Assembly: GCA_001627925.1 (NCBI GenBank)
Contig: LUQC01000110.1
Span: 1 to 54,735, forward strand
DNA length: 54,735 nt
Source: Rhodobacteraceae bacterium REDSEA-S34_B6
Lineage (GTDB): Bacteria; Pseudomonadota; Alphaproteobacteria; Rhodobacterales; Rhodobacteraceae
Direction of reading: 5' to 3'
The notes under the pieces are model-generated. The model saw only the letters and a list, made by a program, of their open reading frames with translations. It searched no databases and was not told the origin of the DNA. Below, in pieces: positions 27,650 through 37,208 of this stretch. The stretch's first letter is position 1. Every line of letters begins with the position of its first letter. The position numbers and the translations under genes were made by a program.

Positions 27650-28987
27650 TTAAAGATCCAATAATTTGGAGTATTTAATTAAAATTTTAAGCAGAGGAAC
27701 TCTTGCACCAATGACGCGAAAAAATAAAATCAAACCGAGTATTTTTCTTTGAATAAAGATAAAGTCTGAACCAAGGACGGAACTTGGTATAAGTTCAAAA
27801 TACAAATTAAGATTTTCTTCTGTTATTAACTCAAAAATTTTCGATTTTTGAAAATCAAATACTTCATGCCGAGTTATTTCTTCAGTAGCTGTAGCAACTA
27901 TCTTATCAATAAATTTAGTTCCTTCGGCAGATGCATCTCTGGGTACAAAATTATTTTCCTGTAAGAAAAGCTTTACCTTTTCTACATCTAAGGTCAAAGA
28001 AACCTTTAATAAACCTTTATACAACTTATATGTTTCGTCAGAAACCCGACAGCATGCTCCAAAATCTAAAACTGAAATTGAATTGTCATCCTTACTAACT
28101 AAAAAGTTAGCTAGGTTTGGATCAGTTTGTACGAATTTAAAATTAAAAATTTCATTAAATAGAAGCTCAATCAAACTTAACGAAATTTTATCTTTTTTCG
28201 ACTGATTGAAGTTTACAACAGAGGATAACTCTTGGCCCTCCAAGAACGACATCGTGATAGTTTGATCGGTTGTTAATTCACCGTACACTTTTGGTACTTT
28301 AAGAGAAGAAAAATTTTCTAGGAACTTTGAAAAATTATTTATATTTGCAGCCTCTAACTCATAGTCAGTTTCTTGCCTTAATAGTTCTCCGCATTGCGAA
28401 ATATAATACTCAAGCGGAAAGTTAGCCGGTAACATTCCTGAATTTTTCATTATAAATTTAAGAGTATTCAAATCATTATCGATTGACTTTTTCACCCCAG
28501 GGAATTGTACCTTAATCGCAACGGTCTCGCCAGACGCTAATATAGCTTTGTGTACTTGACCAATCGAGGCTGCTGCAAATGGCCTGACCTCGAAATTTTT
28601 GAATTTTTTTAACCAGCCTTCTCCCCAATTCTCATTAAGCACTTTTTTCAACTGACTCGGTGTCATGGAATATCCAGACGACCTCAGTTGAGCAAATATG
28701 GACGATAACTCTGGCGTAAAAATTATTGAGTCGTCTAATGATACCAACTGGCCAAACTTCATTGCTGCACCGCGCAAGTTTTTTAACGTGTTAACAGTGG
28801 CAGCCACATTTTTTTTTGATACCAACGCTGATCTCAGATCTGGTTTTTTTACCGACATAATATCCGATAAAAGACTTTGGGATGTATTGAGACCAAGGCG
28901 AAATAGTAACCCAGTAGAGAGAGTGGTTCGCGCTAAAGAGCTTACTGGCAAACGCTTTGCATTATTTTGTTCGATAATGTTCTTCAT
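27650..28987 (-). CDS. ABC1/UbiB-family (AarF/ADCK-like) kinase-like protein
   Basis: A second UbiB-superfamily protein, 445 residues, more like eukaryotic COQ8/ADCK than the true UbiB at 2.1-3.6 kb. Visible motifs: KFGQLVSLDDSIIF (KxGQ), the alanine-rich loop PFAAASIGQVHKA, VAIKVQFPG with the conserved lysine, QTDPNLANFLV in the catalytic loop and VLDFGACC (DFG). Members of this branch are linked to quinone or lipid metabolism, but the exact role is unknown. No C-terminal membrane anchor like that of UbiB is evident. It diverges from htpG. Confidence 0.87.
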   Translation of the reverse strand: MKNIIEQNNAKRLPVSSLARTTLSTGLLFRLGLNTSQSLLSDIMSVKKPDLRSALVSKKNVAATVNTLKNLRGAAMKFGQLVSLDDSIIFTPELSSIFAQLRSSGYSMTPSQLKKVLNENWGEGWLKKFKNFEVRPFAAASIGQVHKAILASGETVAIKVQFPGVKKSIDNDLNTLKFIMKNSGMLPANFPLEYYISQCGELLRQETDYELEAANINNFSKFLENFSSLKVPKVYGELTTDQTITMSFLEGQELSSVVNFNQSKKDKISLSLIELLFNEIFNFKFVQTDPNLANFLVSKDDNSISVLDFGACCRVSDETYKLYKGLLKVSLTLDVEKVKLFLQENNFVPRDASAEGTKFIDKIVATATEEITRHEVFDFQKSKIFELITEENLNLYFELIPSSVLGSDFIFIQRKILGLILFFRVIGARVPLLKILIKYSKLLDL

Positions 28988-29115
28988 TTCTTAGATCTAC
29001 GGCGGAACGCTCCCCTGTCGATTACTATTTAGCTGCAAAAGCTGAAAGTCGAGCGCTGTTCGGGCAATTACGAAAAAACTAATGATAAAACTGTTAAGTC
29101 AGATGACTCTTGGCT

Positions 29116-29140
29116 CTTGAAAATAACAAAAGAATGCATA
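29116..29140 (+). promoter_or_regulatory. Candidate heat-shock (sigma-32) promoter of htpG
   Basis: CTTGAA (29116-29121), a full match to the sigma-32 -35 element, is followed after 13 bases by TGCATA, a partial match to the -10 element. The predicted start site would lie about 20 bases before the htpG ATG. htpG is a classic heat-shock gene, which supports the reading, but the -10 half is weak. Confidence 0.4.
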
Positions 29141-29167
29141 GCTCAAGCAAATGATCAGGAGACTATA

Positions 29168-31015
29168 ATGAATACTTACACGCAAACATTTGAGGCTGAT
29201 ACAGGCAAGATTTTGAATATTGTTATTAATTCGCTGTATTCAGATCGAGATATTTTTTTAAGAGAACTGTTATCAAATGCGTCAGATGCGATTCAAAAAA
29301 GAAAGTTTTTGGGTCAAACAAATCAATCTCTTCTGAATAACGACGCGGACAGTATTGAAATAATTATAAATACAAAAAAGAAAATAGTTGAAATTGTTGA
29401 TACAGGTATTGGACTTACCGAAAACGAGCTCGCTGAAACATTAGGAACAATTGCGAAATCAGGAACTTCAGCCTTTTTACAAGAAATGGAAGGAGAGGAA
29501 AACTCAAAGGATGCCGCAAAGACCTTAATCGGTCAATTCGGTGTCGGCTTTTACTCCGCTTTCATGGTGGCAGATAAGGTAAAAGTTTTAAGTAGAAAAG
29601 CAGGAACCAAACAGGTTAACTCATGGGAAAGTGATGGGCAGAGTGGATTCTCAATCGGTAAATCTGACGAGAAACAAGCCGTCGGAACAAAAATAAAATT
29701 ATTTCTAAAAAAAGACGCTAAGGAATTTGCTGCTCCTGATAAAATCAAAGCCTTGATAAAGAAATATTCTGATCACATTAGTTTTCCTATTAATATTAAA
29801 GAAGCAGATGGAGAAATTGAACAGGTAAACTCTGCGACAGCTATATGGACAAAGTCAGCCTCTCAGATTTCAAAAGAAGAATATAAGGATTTTTACAATT
29901 CAACCTTTGGGACTTTTGACGAACCGTTTGCAACATTGCACAATAAATCAGAGGGCACTTTAGAGTTTACAAATCTACTATATATTCCCAAAACAGCCCC
30001 GTTCGACCTTTTTGATCCAGAAAGGAAAACAAAGATCAACCTTTATATAAATAGGGTTTTCATCAGCAACGATTTAGACGGCGTTATCCCTACTTGGTTA
30101 AGGTTCATCAAGGGTATTCTCGATACCACAAGTTTAGATTTAAATGTCAGCCGAGAAATGGTCCAAAACAACCCCGTACTGAAGAAAATCTCAAAATCAC
30201 TTACAAAACGCGTTCTTTCAGAATTAAAGAAAAGATTAAAGAAGGATGATGAAGCCTACGATGCCTTCTGGGGACAATTTGGTAAAGTCCTCAAGGAAGG
30301 CCTATACGAAGACATAGAAAACAAAGACAAAATAGCAGAAATTATAAAGGTACATTCGTTTAAAGAGGACAAATTAATAACACTTCAAAGCTACGTCGAG
30401 TCGATGGTGGATGGGCAGGATAAAATATTTATCCTAACTGCTGATACATTAGCACAAGCTAAATCCAGTCCACATCTTGAGGGCTTCAAAGCGAAGGGCA
30501 TTGATGTTTTATTAATGACGGATCCAATCGATGCTTTCTGGACTTCTCAAATGAAGACTTTTCAAGAAAAAGACTTCGTCTCTATTTCCAGAGAAAAATA
30601 TGACATTGCAAAACTAGGTGATGTTAAAGATGAAGACGTTGAGGCAGCCCAAAGTAACGATGAAACTTATACACCAATTATAAAAGAAAGCCTTGGTGAT
30701 TTAGTCGAAGATGTAAAAACATCCAAGAACCTTGTAGACAGCCCTGTGCGCTTAGTAGCCGGTGAGGGTGGATTAGACTTTAATTTGGAAAGAATTCTCA
30801 AAGCTCAAAATCCTGATTTTGAGGGCAGTAAAAAAATATTAGAAATCAACAGCAACCATGAATTGATAAAAAAGCTGCCAGCGCTTACATCCGAACTCCA
30901 GAAGTCTCTATGTCGCGTATTATTTGAGCAAGCAAGAATTCTTGATGGTGAAATGCCATCTGATAGCCAGCAATTTTCCAAGGATTTGATAGCTATCGGT
31001 TTGAAACTTGGGTAA
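29168..31015 (+). CDS. htpG: HtpG, bacterial Hsp90 chaperone
   Basis: ATP-dependent chaperone that remodels client proteins with DnaK. I set the start at the ATG at 29168 (MNTYTQTFEADTGKILNIVINSLYSDRDIFLRELLSNASDA, 615 residues) because AGGAGA lies six bases before it; a TTG 51 bases upstream is unlikely. The GHKL ATPase domain has LRELLSNASDAI, VDTGIGLTENEL and GQFGVGFYSAFMVADKV; the middle domain has LYINRVFISND and the catalytic LNVSREMVQNN. Length matches the family. Confidence 0.96.
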   Translation: MNTYTQTFEADTGKILNIVINSLYSDRDIFLRELLSNASDAIQKRKFLGQTNQSLLNNDADSIEIIINTKKKIVEIVDTGIGLTENELAETLGTIAKSGTSAFLQEMEGEENSKDAAKTLIGQFGVGFYSAFMVADKVKVLSRKAGTKQVNSWESDGQSGFSIGKSDEKQAVGTKIKLFLKKDAKEFAAPDKIKALIKKYSDHISFPINIKEADGEIEQVNSATAIWTKSASQISKEEYKDFYNSTFGTFDEPFATLHNKSEGTLEFTNLLYIPKTAPFDLFDPERKTKINLYINRVFISNDLDGVIPTWLRFIKGILDTTSLDLNVSREMVQNNPVLKKISKSLTKRVLSELKKRLKKDDEAYDAFWGQFGKVLKEGLYEDIENKDKIAEIIKVHSFKEDKLITLQSYVESMVDGQDKIFILTADTLAQAKSSPHLEGFKAKGIDVLLMTDPIDAFWTSQMKTFQEKDFVSISREKYDIAKLGDVKDEDVEAAQSNDETYTPIIKESLGDLVEDVKTSKNLVDSPVRLVAGEGGLDFNLERILKAQNPDFEGSKKILEINSNHELIKKLPALTSELQKSLCRVLFEQARILDGEMPSDSQQFSKDLIAIGLKLG

Positions 31016-31061
31016 CGATGCAGAAATTAAACAGTAACCAGCCGAGATAGTTTTTATTAAA

Positions 31062-31763
31062 TTAAGAAGCAATTGCTAATTTTGGAATAGAGGCAAATTT
31101 ACTACTTCCAAACCAGCTCTCAAAGGTCTCTATTAATTTTTGTGACCCCTCTAGTTGAAAAGAATTAGCCTCAGATTCACTTGTGTGAGAGCCTTCTCCC
31201 AGCCATACCTTTGTAAGGGATGAAAGATTTGTTTCTATATAAAGATCTACATCTAAACTAGGATCAAGATACCCAACATCTGGTCGCTCTTTACCGTTGA
31301 AAACAAACCACCAATTTGACGTTTTCTTAGGTGCATCTGTAATATAAATTTGCAAAACAGCCTCGTTCATTGGAAAGTTTTCTATCCTCAAGTTGCGCCG
31401 GATATCCCAAATCAGTAAGTTTTCTTCAGCTCTATCAAGATGGTGCCTCATATCTATCCATCTCTTACCCCAGCTGCCAATCGCATGGATGACTTCAAAA
31501 AGTTCATCCCCGGCCTCCGTAAGAACGTACTCAGTTTTCCGGGATCCTCTGGGACTCTCTACCCGGTTGAGAATACCATGCCACTCAAGCTCTTTTAACC
31601 TCTTTGAAAGAAGCGTCGGCGACATTTTAGGCACGCCTTTGCGAATATCGTTGAAATGCTTCGATCCTAAGCACAACTCTCGGACAATGAGTAAAGTCCA
31701 TCGAGACTCTAAAACTTCTGCGGCCATCGCTACCGGACAAAACTGCCTGTAAGACGCACTCAT
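31062..31763 (-). CDS. HxlR-type winged-helix regulator with extra C-terminal domain
   Basis: Residues 1-100 are an HxlR DNA-binding domain: FCPVAMAAEVLESRWTLLIVRELCLGSKHFNDIRKGVPKMSPTLLSKRLKELEWHGIL, with YVLTEAGDELFEVIHAIGSWGKRW. The remaining 130 residues, with VDLYIETNLSSLTKVWLGE, look like an SCP2-like small-ligand domain found in some two-domain HxlR regulators; that is inference from pattern only. It diverges from the M20-ALDH-dioxygenase operon, and HxlR regulators often control the adjacent gene, so it probably senses that pathway's substrate. Confidence 0.85.
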   Translation of the reverse strand: MSASYRQFCPVAMAAEVLESRWTLLIVRELCLGSKHFNDIRKGVPKMSPTLLSKRLKELEWHGILNRVESPRGSRKTEYVLTEAGDELFEVIHAIGSWGKRWIDMRHHLDRAEENLLIWDIRRNLRIENFPMNEAVLQIYITDAPKKTSNWWFVFNGKERPDVGYLDPSLDVDLYIETNLSSLTKVWLGEGSHTSESEANSFQLEGSQKLIETFESWFGSSKFASIPKLAIAS

Positions 31764-32054
31764 TACCGATCTCCCTCAGGTTAAATTTCGATGATTAGTG
31801 GTTAATAGTAAAAGTTTAATGAATTGCTTCTCCGTACGAAGTAAAAAACTGGTCCAAGCTTCAATTACGTTGGGTTATTTAAATAGTGCCTAAATTTTAA
31901 TCGGTAAGAATATAATTTTTGCGTGCACGACTAACTAACAATTGCCCATACCGAACACGGTACATTATCAAAAATGTTTTTTGGGGCAATTTTTATAAAC
32001 AACGTCAATGATATGCTATACTACAAAAGTAGCTACAGCTTAAGGATATTTTTG
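31764..32054. promoter_or_regulatory. Divergent control region between the HxlR regulator and the M20 operon
   Basis: A 291-base gap holding promoters for both directions. CTACAAAAGTAG at 32021-32032 is a small dyad next to the -10-like TATACT at 32018-32023, 23 bases before the AAGGA ribosome site of the M20 gene. It could be the regulator's operator, but the half-sites are only four bases. I see nothing else of note in the gap. Confidence 0.3.
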
Positions 32055-33305
32055 ATGTCAGGAAAAATTGAAATCCTAAACTTGATAGAAAACGAAAAGC
32101 AAGAAATCATATCATTCTTCCAAGAGTTTGTTCAAGCAGCGAGCCCTAACCCACCCGGAGACACAAGAATAGCAGCCAGTGTTATAAGCAAACTTCTAGA
32201 GAAGCACAAAATGCCATTTCGTTGGGTTGCACCGCAAAAGACAATGCCCAATATTGTTGGTTCAATTAAGGGAAGTAAACCAGGTCGTCATTTAGTACTA
32301 AACGGCCATATAGACGTATTTCCCGTCTCAGATAACTTCTTAGAGGAAGGGTGGATTACGCCGCCTTGGAGTGGTGAAATTATTGAAGATAAAATATACG
32401 GCCGCGGTTCGACGGATATGAAGTGTGGGACGAGTGCAAGCATTTGGACCTATATTATTTTGAACAAGTTCAGAACAAAATTTTCAGGAAAATTAACTTT
32501 GACCTGTGTATCTGATGAAGAAACTTTTGGACCGTGGGGAAGCCGGTGGCTTATTGAGAACGAACCTGAAGTACTTGGTGATTGTTGCCTGAACGGAGAA
32601 CCCTCAAGTCCATATACGATTAGATATGGCGAAAAAGGACTATTATGGCTAACCTTTAAAGTCCAAACTAACGGTTCACATGGCGCTTATACCCATTTAT
32701 CAAAATCTGCTACCTTAGTAGCCACTAATCTAATTCAGGAATTGAAATCTTTAGAGACTCTAGATGCGGAAATTCCATCCGAACTGCTTAAAGCACAGCA
32801 CAATTCTGCAGCCGCTTTTGATCAAGGTATGGGAGCTGGTGCTGCCAGTATAGCACCAAAGGTGACCCTTAATATTGGTAAAATTTCTGGTGGCTTGAAG
32901 AATAATATGGTCCCGTCTGAGTGTTCCTTTGAGGCAGATATTAGACTTCCAGTGGGCTGCAATTTAGATAAAATTTTAAATTCTATCGACGAAATAAGTA
33001 AAAAATTTCCAGAAGCTTCAATGGAACAAAATATGCTTAACCCACCGTCGCATTGTAATCCAGATGGAGATATGATGCAGATTTTGAAAAGTAATGTACA
33101 AGATTTGAGAGGTTTTCAGCCAGAGCCAGTAGTCAGTCTCGGTGGTACCGATGCAAGACTTTGGCGATACAAAAATATTCCCGCATATGTATACGGCCCA
33201 ACACCAACTGGTATGGGCTCTACTAATGAAAATGTCCCAATTGATGATTATCTACATCTAGTAAAAACACACGCATTATCAGCCTATGATTATTTAGCCA
33301 ACTGA
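32055..33305 (+). CDS. M20-family metallo-amidohydrolase (ArgE/DapE-like)
   Basis: A two-zinc hydrolase that cuts N-acyl or peptide-like amide bonds; the exact substrate is not readable. The start is the ATG at 32055 (MSGKIEILNLIENEK, 416 residues), with AAGGA nine bases upstream; a longer reading frame begins 81 bases earlier but has no ribosome site. Motifs: NGHIDVFP (zinc His and Asp), GRGSTDMKCG (bridging Asp), SDEETFG (catalytic Glu and zinc Glu) and a dimerisation lid domain from about residue 190. It opens a four-gene operon. Confidence 0.88.
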   Translation: MSGKIEILNLIENEKQEIISFFQEFVQAASPNPPGDTRIAASVISKLLEKHKMPFRWVAPQKTMPNIVGSIKGSKPGRHLVLNGHIDVFPVSDNFLEEGWITPPWSGEIIEDKIYGRGSTDMKCGTSASIWTYIILNKFRTKFSGKLTLTCVSDEETFGPWGSRWLIENEPEVLGDCCLNGEPSSPYTIRYGEKGLLWLTFKVQTNGSHGAYTHLSKSATLVATNLIQELKSLETLDAEIPSELLKAQHNSAAAFDQGMGAGAASIAPKVTLNIGKISGGLKNNMVPSECSFEADIRLPVGCNLDKILNSIDEISKKFPEASMEQNMLNPPSHCNPDGDMMQILKSNVQDLRGFQPEPVVSLGGTDARLWRYKNIPAYVYGPTPTGMGSTNENVPIDDYLHLVKTHALSAYDYLAN

Positions 33306-33424
33306 TTCGAAATGACTCCGATTATTTCGGCAAAGCACCATGGCAATTTGAACTTGCAACTGGCAATAGAAAGAATAAATGTGTTTACAAAATATACACC
33401 AGCAGAATTCTGAAGGAACTCTTT

Positions 33425-34843
33425 ATGGAAAAACTAGACTTCTACATTAATGGAGCTTGGGTAAAACCATCCAGAAGTAAAACCCTTGACGTGATTAACC
33501 CAGCGACTGAAGAAGCTGTTGCGAAAATTTCATTAGGCTCTGAAGTCGATGTTAATTTGGCAGTGAATGCTGCCAAATCCGCTTTCGACGGTTATTCACA
33601 GACACCGGTTGCACAACGCATCGAACTACTCACGACAATCAGAGAAATTTACAAACGGCGAATTGCTGATGTGGCAGATGCAATTCAGACCGAGATGGGT
33701 GCTCCGACAAGTTTGGCAAGGGGTGCCCAAGCAATGGTAGGTCTTGGGCATTTAAAAGCTGCAATACGATCTCTTAGTAATCATGAATTCGAATTTAAAC
33801 ATGGCGAATTTTTGATAAGGCATGAACCAATTGGAGTATGCGGCTTGATTACTCCGTGGAATTGGCCGGTTAACCAAGTTGTGTCTAAACTTGCACCCTG
33901 TATTGCAGCGGGATGCACTGCCATTCTAAAACCATCAGAAATTGCACCGCTTTCATCTATGGTTATTGCAGAAATCCTACATGAAGCTAAAGTTCCTGCA
34001 GGGGTATTTAATCTAGTAAATGGGCTAGGTCCTGAGGTGGGCGAAGCAATGTCCTCTCACCCTGGCATCGATATGATGTCATTCACGGGTTCGACACGAG
34101 GTGGAGTTGCAGTAGCTAAAGCATCAGCAGATAGTGTCAAAAGGGTTAGCCAAGAGCTGGGTGGTAAATCTGCCAATATAATTCTTGATGACAATCATTT
34201 TGAGAAATCAGTAGAAACTGGTGTCGAGTTTTGCATGAATAATACAGGTCAATCATGCAATGCGCCAACGCGTATGTTAATTCCGGAGAAGCGAAAAAAA
34301 GAAGCATTCGCGATAGCAATTAAAAAAGCGGAAAACACTATAGTGGGCGACCCAAAGGGCGATAACACCACTATAGGTCCCCTGGTAAGCGATATTCAGT
34401 TCGAAAAAGTACAAACGCTGATTAATACCGGAATTAGCGAAGGTGCCACACTTCTAGTTGGCGGTACTGGAAAACCTGAAGGTCTGAATAAAGGCTATTA
34501 CGTTAAGCCCACGGTTTTTGGGGATGTAACTAATGATATGACAATTGCACGCGAAGAAATTTTTGGACCAGTTCTGTCAATCATCACATACTCCGATATT
34601 GACGAAGCAATATCCATAGCAAATGACTCTGAATATGGCTTAGCTGCTTATGTTGCCGGGGAAAATAAAGAAGATTTAACAGCTATTGCCAGAAGATTAA
34701 GAGCGGGCCAAATTCATATTAACTACGGCTCTGGCGGCGCAGATGCGCCGTTTGGTGGATACAAACAGTCTGGAAACGGCCGAGAGAAAGCCGAATGGGG
34801 ATTTGAAGAATTTCTTGAAGTGAAAGCAATCATGGGTGGGTAA
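33425..34843 (+). CDS. NAD(P)-dependent aldehyde dehydrogenase
   Basis: Oxidises an aldehyde to its acid. The 472-residue protein has VCGLITPWNWPVNQV with the N that holds the oxyanion, ILKPSEIAPLSS for cofactor binding, SFTGSTRGG, the catalytic glutamate in SQELGGKSANIIL, the catalytic cysteine in NNTGQSCNAPTR, and EEIFGPVLSI. It is of the broad-range class; substrate unknown. It sits between an M20 hydrolase and a dioxygenase and probably oxidises an aldehyde formed by a neighbour. GAAGGAAC precedes the ATG. Confidence 0.92.
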   Translation: MEKLDFYINGAWVKPSRSKTLDVINPATEEAVAKISLGSEVDVNLAVNAAKSAFDGYSQTPVAQRIELLTTIREIYKRRIADVADAIQTEMGAPTSLARGAQAMVGLGHLKAAIRSLSNHEFEFKHGEFLIRHEPIGVCGLITPWNWPVNQVVSKLAPCIAAGCTAILKPSEIAPLSSMVIAEILHEAKVPAGVFNLVNGLGPEVGEAMSSHPGIDMMSFTGSTRGGVAVAKASADSVKRVSQELGGKSANIILDDNHFEKSVETGVEFCMNNTGQSCNAPTRMLIPEKRKKEAFAIAIKKAENTIVGDPKGDNTTIGPLVSDIQFEKVQTLINTGISEGATLLVGGTGKPEGLNKGYYVKPTVFGDVTNDMTIAREEIFGPVLSIITYSDIDEAISIANDSEYGLAAYVAGENKEDLTAIARRLRAGQIHINYGSGGADAPFGGYKQSGNGREKAEWGFEEFLEVKAIMGG

Positions 34844-34897
34844 ATTTTCTAAAACTTAATTTTCTTTTTCACCCATAGAAAAATAATAGGGACAAAT

Positions 34898-35839
34898 ATG
34901 TTTACGCTTCCAGTATTCAATCTCGGAGAATTTGAGAATTCGAAAGGGGCCTTAAGGGAAAACTACTGTAAAAAATTGGATAAGTTTTGTAGTGAGATTG
35001 GTTTTTTGTTAATAGAAAATCATGGTGTACCCGCTAAAATTATTGAGTCCCAATGGAGTGCTGTTAAACAATTTTTTTCTCAGGAAACAAGTGAAAAGAT
35101 GAAGGTAAGCGTTCCTTACCCTGGTTATCCATATGGCTGGATAGGACCAAATCAGGAAGCATTAGCAGCCTCGAAGGGAGAAAAAACACCACCAGATCTG
35201 AAAGAGAGTTTTAATGGTGGACCATTACAGACCCCTACAAAAAAAATCAAAGATGAACGAGCTTATGAATTCTGTTATCAACCTACGATTTGGCCAGAAA
35301 TTGCGGATTTTAAAGAGTCATGGACTAACTATTATCTCGAGATGGAAAAACTAGCCGCCAGAATTATGTCTGCATTTGCCGAAGCACTAAACCTTGAGAC
35401 TAATTTTTTTGACAAATATTTAAAATGCCCAATTTCAGCACTCCGAGCTCTAAATTACCCTGAAACAACTCATGTGCCAGAATACGGCCAACAAAGAGCG
35501 GGTGCGCATACAGACTATGGGTCATTGACAATTCTCCTCCCACAACCAGACACCTCAGGGTTACAATTAAAATTAAATGGTAAATGGATAGACGTGCCGA
35601 CAATTAAGGATACTTTTGTCATCAACATCGGAGACCTAATGGAGCTTTGGACAGGTGGGAGGTGGACATCTACTTTACATCGCGTTGTAGCAAAACCAAA
35701 CCAATCAGAGCGAAAAAGCCTCGCATTTTTTCACCAGCCGGATTGGGAGGCAAAGATTTATCCTATAACTTCAGTGAAAAATGAGCCAGTGATTTCTGGT
35801 CCTTATCTAATGGGAAAGTTTTTAAGCACAGGCACTTAA
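34898..35839 (+). CDS. Isopenicillin-N-synthase-family Fe(II)/2-oxoglutarate-dependent dioxygenase
   Basis: A 313-residue non-heme iron oxygenase. The N-terminal DIOX_N-type domain (IGFLLIENHGVP) is followed by the jelly-roll core with the iron ligands His204 and Asp206 (AGAHTDYGSL) and His261 (TLHRVV), and the 2-oxoglutarate RxS motif Arg272-Ser274 (ERKSLAFF). Relatives hydroxylate small molecules including pyrimidines; the substrate here cannot be assigned. Its place between an aldehyde dehydrogenase and an amidohydrolase suggests it makes an unstable hydroxylated intermediate. Confidence 0.88.
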   Translation: MFTLPVFNLGEFENSKGALRENYCKKLDKFCSEIGFLLIENHGVPAKIIESQWSAVKQFFSQETSEKMKVSVPYPGYPYGWIGPNQEALAASKGEKTPPDLKESFNGGPLQTPTKKIKDERAYEFCYQPTIWPEIADFKESWTNYYLEMEKLAARIMSAFAEALNLETNFFDKYLKCPISALRALNYPETTHVPEYGQQRAGAHTDYGSLTILLPQPDTSGLQLKLNGKWIDVPTIKDTFVINIGDLMELWTGGRWTSTLHRVVAKPNQSERKSLAFFHQPDWEAKIYPITSVKNEPVISGPYLMGKFLSTGT

Positions 35840-35874
35840 AATTCCAAAAAGCGAATTATCATTAGGTTTACAAA

Positions 35875-37065
35875 ATGAATATGAACTCGAAAAGATTTCT
35901 ATCTGACCTTCATGAGCTTAGAACTATTGGTGCGGCAGGTGTCGGAAAGGGAGTGATAAGACCCGCTTACTCGAAAGCTGACATAACAGCAAGACACTGG
36001 CTAGCAGATAAATTTGCCCAAGCGGGTTTAACGCCACACTATGATCCAGTAGGCAATCTTTTCGGACTAGCACAAGAAAGTTCAATTTTAATCGGATCAC
36101 ATTCAGATACCCAGCCTCAAGGAGGATGGTTAGACGGTGCACTTGGAGTTATCTGCGGTTTAGAGTTGGCACGGCTATCACGCGAAAATAATGGACCAGC
36201 AATTTCCGTCGTCAGCTTTCAAGATGAGGAAGGCCGCTTTGGTGTAACCACTGGCAGTGCTATATGGGCAGATATCCTATCACTGAAAGAAGCCGATAAC
36301 TTGATTGACAAAGATGGCTTCCAGTTTTCTAACGAAAGAAAAAAAATTGCCAAAAATCCTCTAGAGTTTGTTAATCCAAACCGCTTCACCGGTTTTATAG
36401 AATGTCATATTGAACAAGGACCTTGGTTATACGAAGCGAAGCATACCGTCGGCATAGTAACAGATATTGTTGGTATTAGAGACATGCGCATCACCTTCAA
36501 TGGACAACAAAACCATGCTGGCACTACTCCGATGCATAGACGCATCGATGCCTATCAGTTAATGTTAAGCTTCAGCCAGTTGATCAATGACCGCTTCAGA
36601 AATGTTGTGACCCCTTCAACTGTATGGACGACTGGCCATGTCAAAATAGAACCAGATGCTCACTCAATAGTGCCAGGGAAATGTACTTTTTCCATGCAAT
36701 GGCGCGATGGCCACGACCAGCGCTTAGACAAAATGGAAAATATAATACGAAGCACAGCACTTGAAGTGGCTGACAGAGATGGCGCCTCAGTCGATTTTAG
36801 TAAAATGCACGGACTAAAGCCAGTACAGATGGACCAATCTTTGCAAGACATTCTTCGTAATGCTGCTGAAAATGCTTGCCCAAACCGGTGGAGAAATATC
36901 CAATCTGGAGCTTTACATGATGCAGCTAATGTAGCGAAACTAATGCCAGCAGCAATGCTGTTTGTACCATCCATAGAGGGTATCAGTCACGATTTTTCAG
37001 AGGACACAAATGAGCAGGATTTAATAGATGGGTTAACCGTTCTAGCAAAAGCCTTTTTAAATTGA
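35875..37065 (+). CDS. M20-family Zn-dependent amidohydrolase of the HyuC/allantoate amidohydrolase group
   Basis: Cuts N-carbamoyl amino acids, allantoate or ureidoglycolate-like compounds in characterised relatives. The 396 residues show the group's motifs: [27 protein letters not shown] (zinc His and Asp), [14 protein letters not shown] (catalytic and zinc Glu), [15 protein letters not shown], and [10 protein letters not shown] in the dimerisation domain, with [23 protein letters not shown] near the end. With the dioxygenase and dehydrogenase upstream, a role in breaking down a cyclic ureide or similar nitrogen compound is plausible but unproven. Last gene of the operon. Confidence 0.9.
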   Translation: MNMNSKRFLSDLHELRTIGAAGVGKGVIRPAYSKADITARHWLADKFAQAGLTPHYDPVGNLFGLAQESSILIGSHSDTQPQGGWLDGALGVICGLELARLSRENNGPAISVVSFQDEEGRFGVTTGSAIWADILSLKEADNLIDKDGFQFSNERKKIAKNPLEFVNPNRFTGFIECHIEQGPWLYEAKHTVGIVTDIVGIRDMRITFNGQQNHAGTTPMHRRIDAYQLMLSFSQLINDRFRNVVTPSTVWTTGHVKIEPDAHSIVPGKCTFSMQWRDGHDQRLDKMENIIRSTALEVADRDGASVDFSKMHGLKPVQMDQSLQDILRNAAENACPNRWRNIQSGALHDAANVAKLMPAAMLFVPSIEGISHDFSEDTNEQDLIDGLTVLAKAFLN

Positions 37066-37208
37066 TTTAAGTTCTGAAAAAAAGAAATCCATCAATTAGG
37101 ATTAAAAACTCAATTTATCGTGAGAAACGACTTTATCAGTCGCAAATATATCTGAAAGTTTAGGAAAGAGTTTCTATCGTACGACTATAGTCTTTTTGAG
37201 GTAAACCG

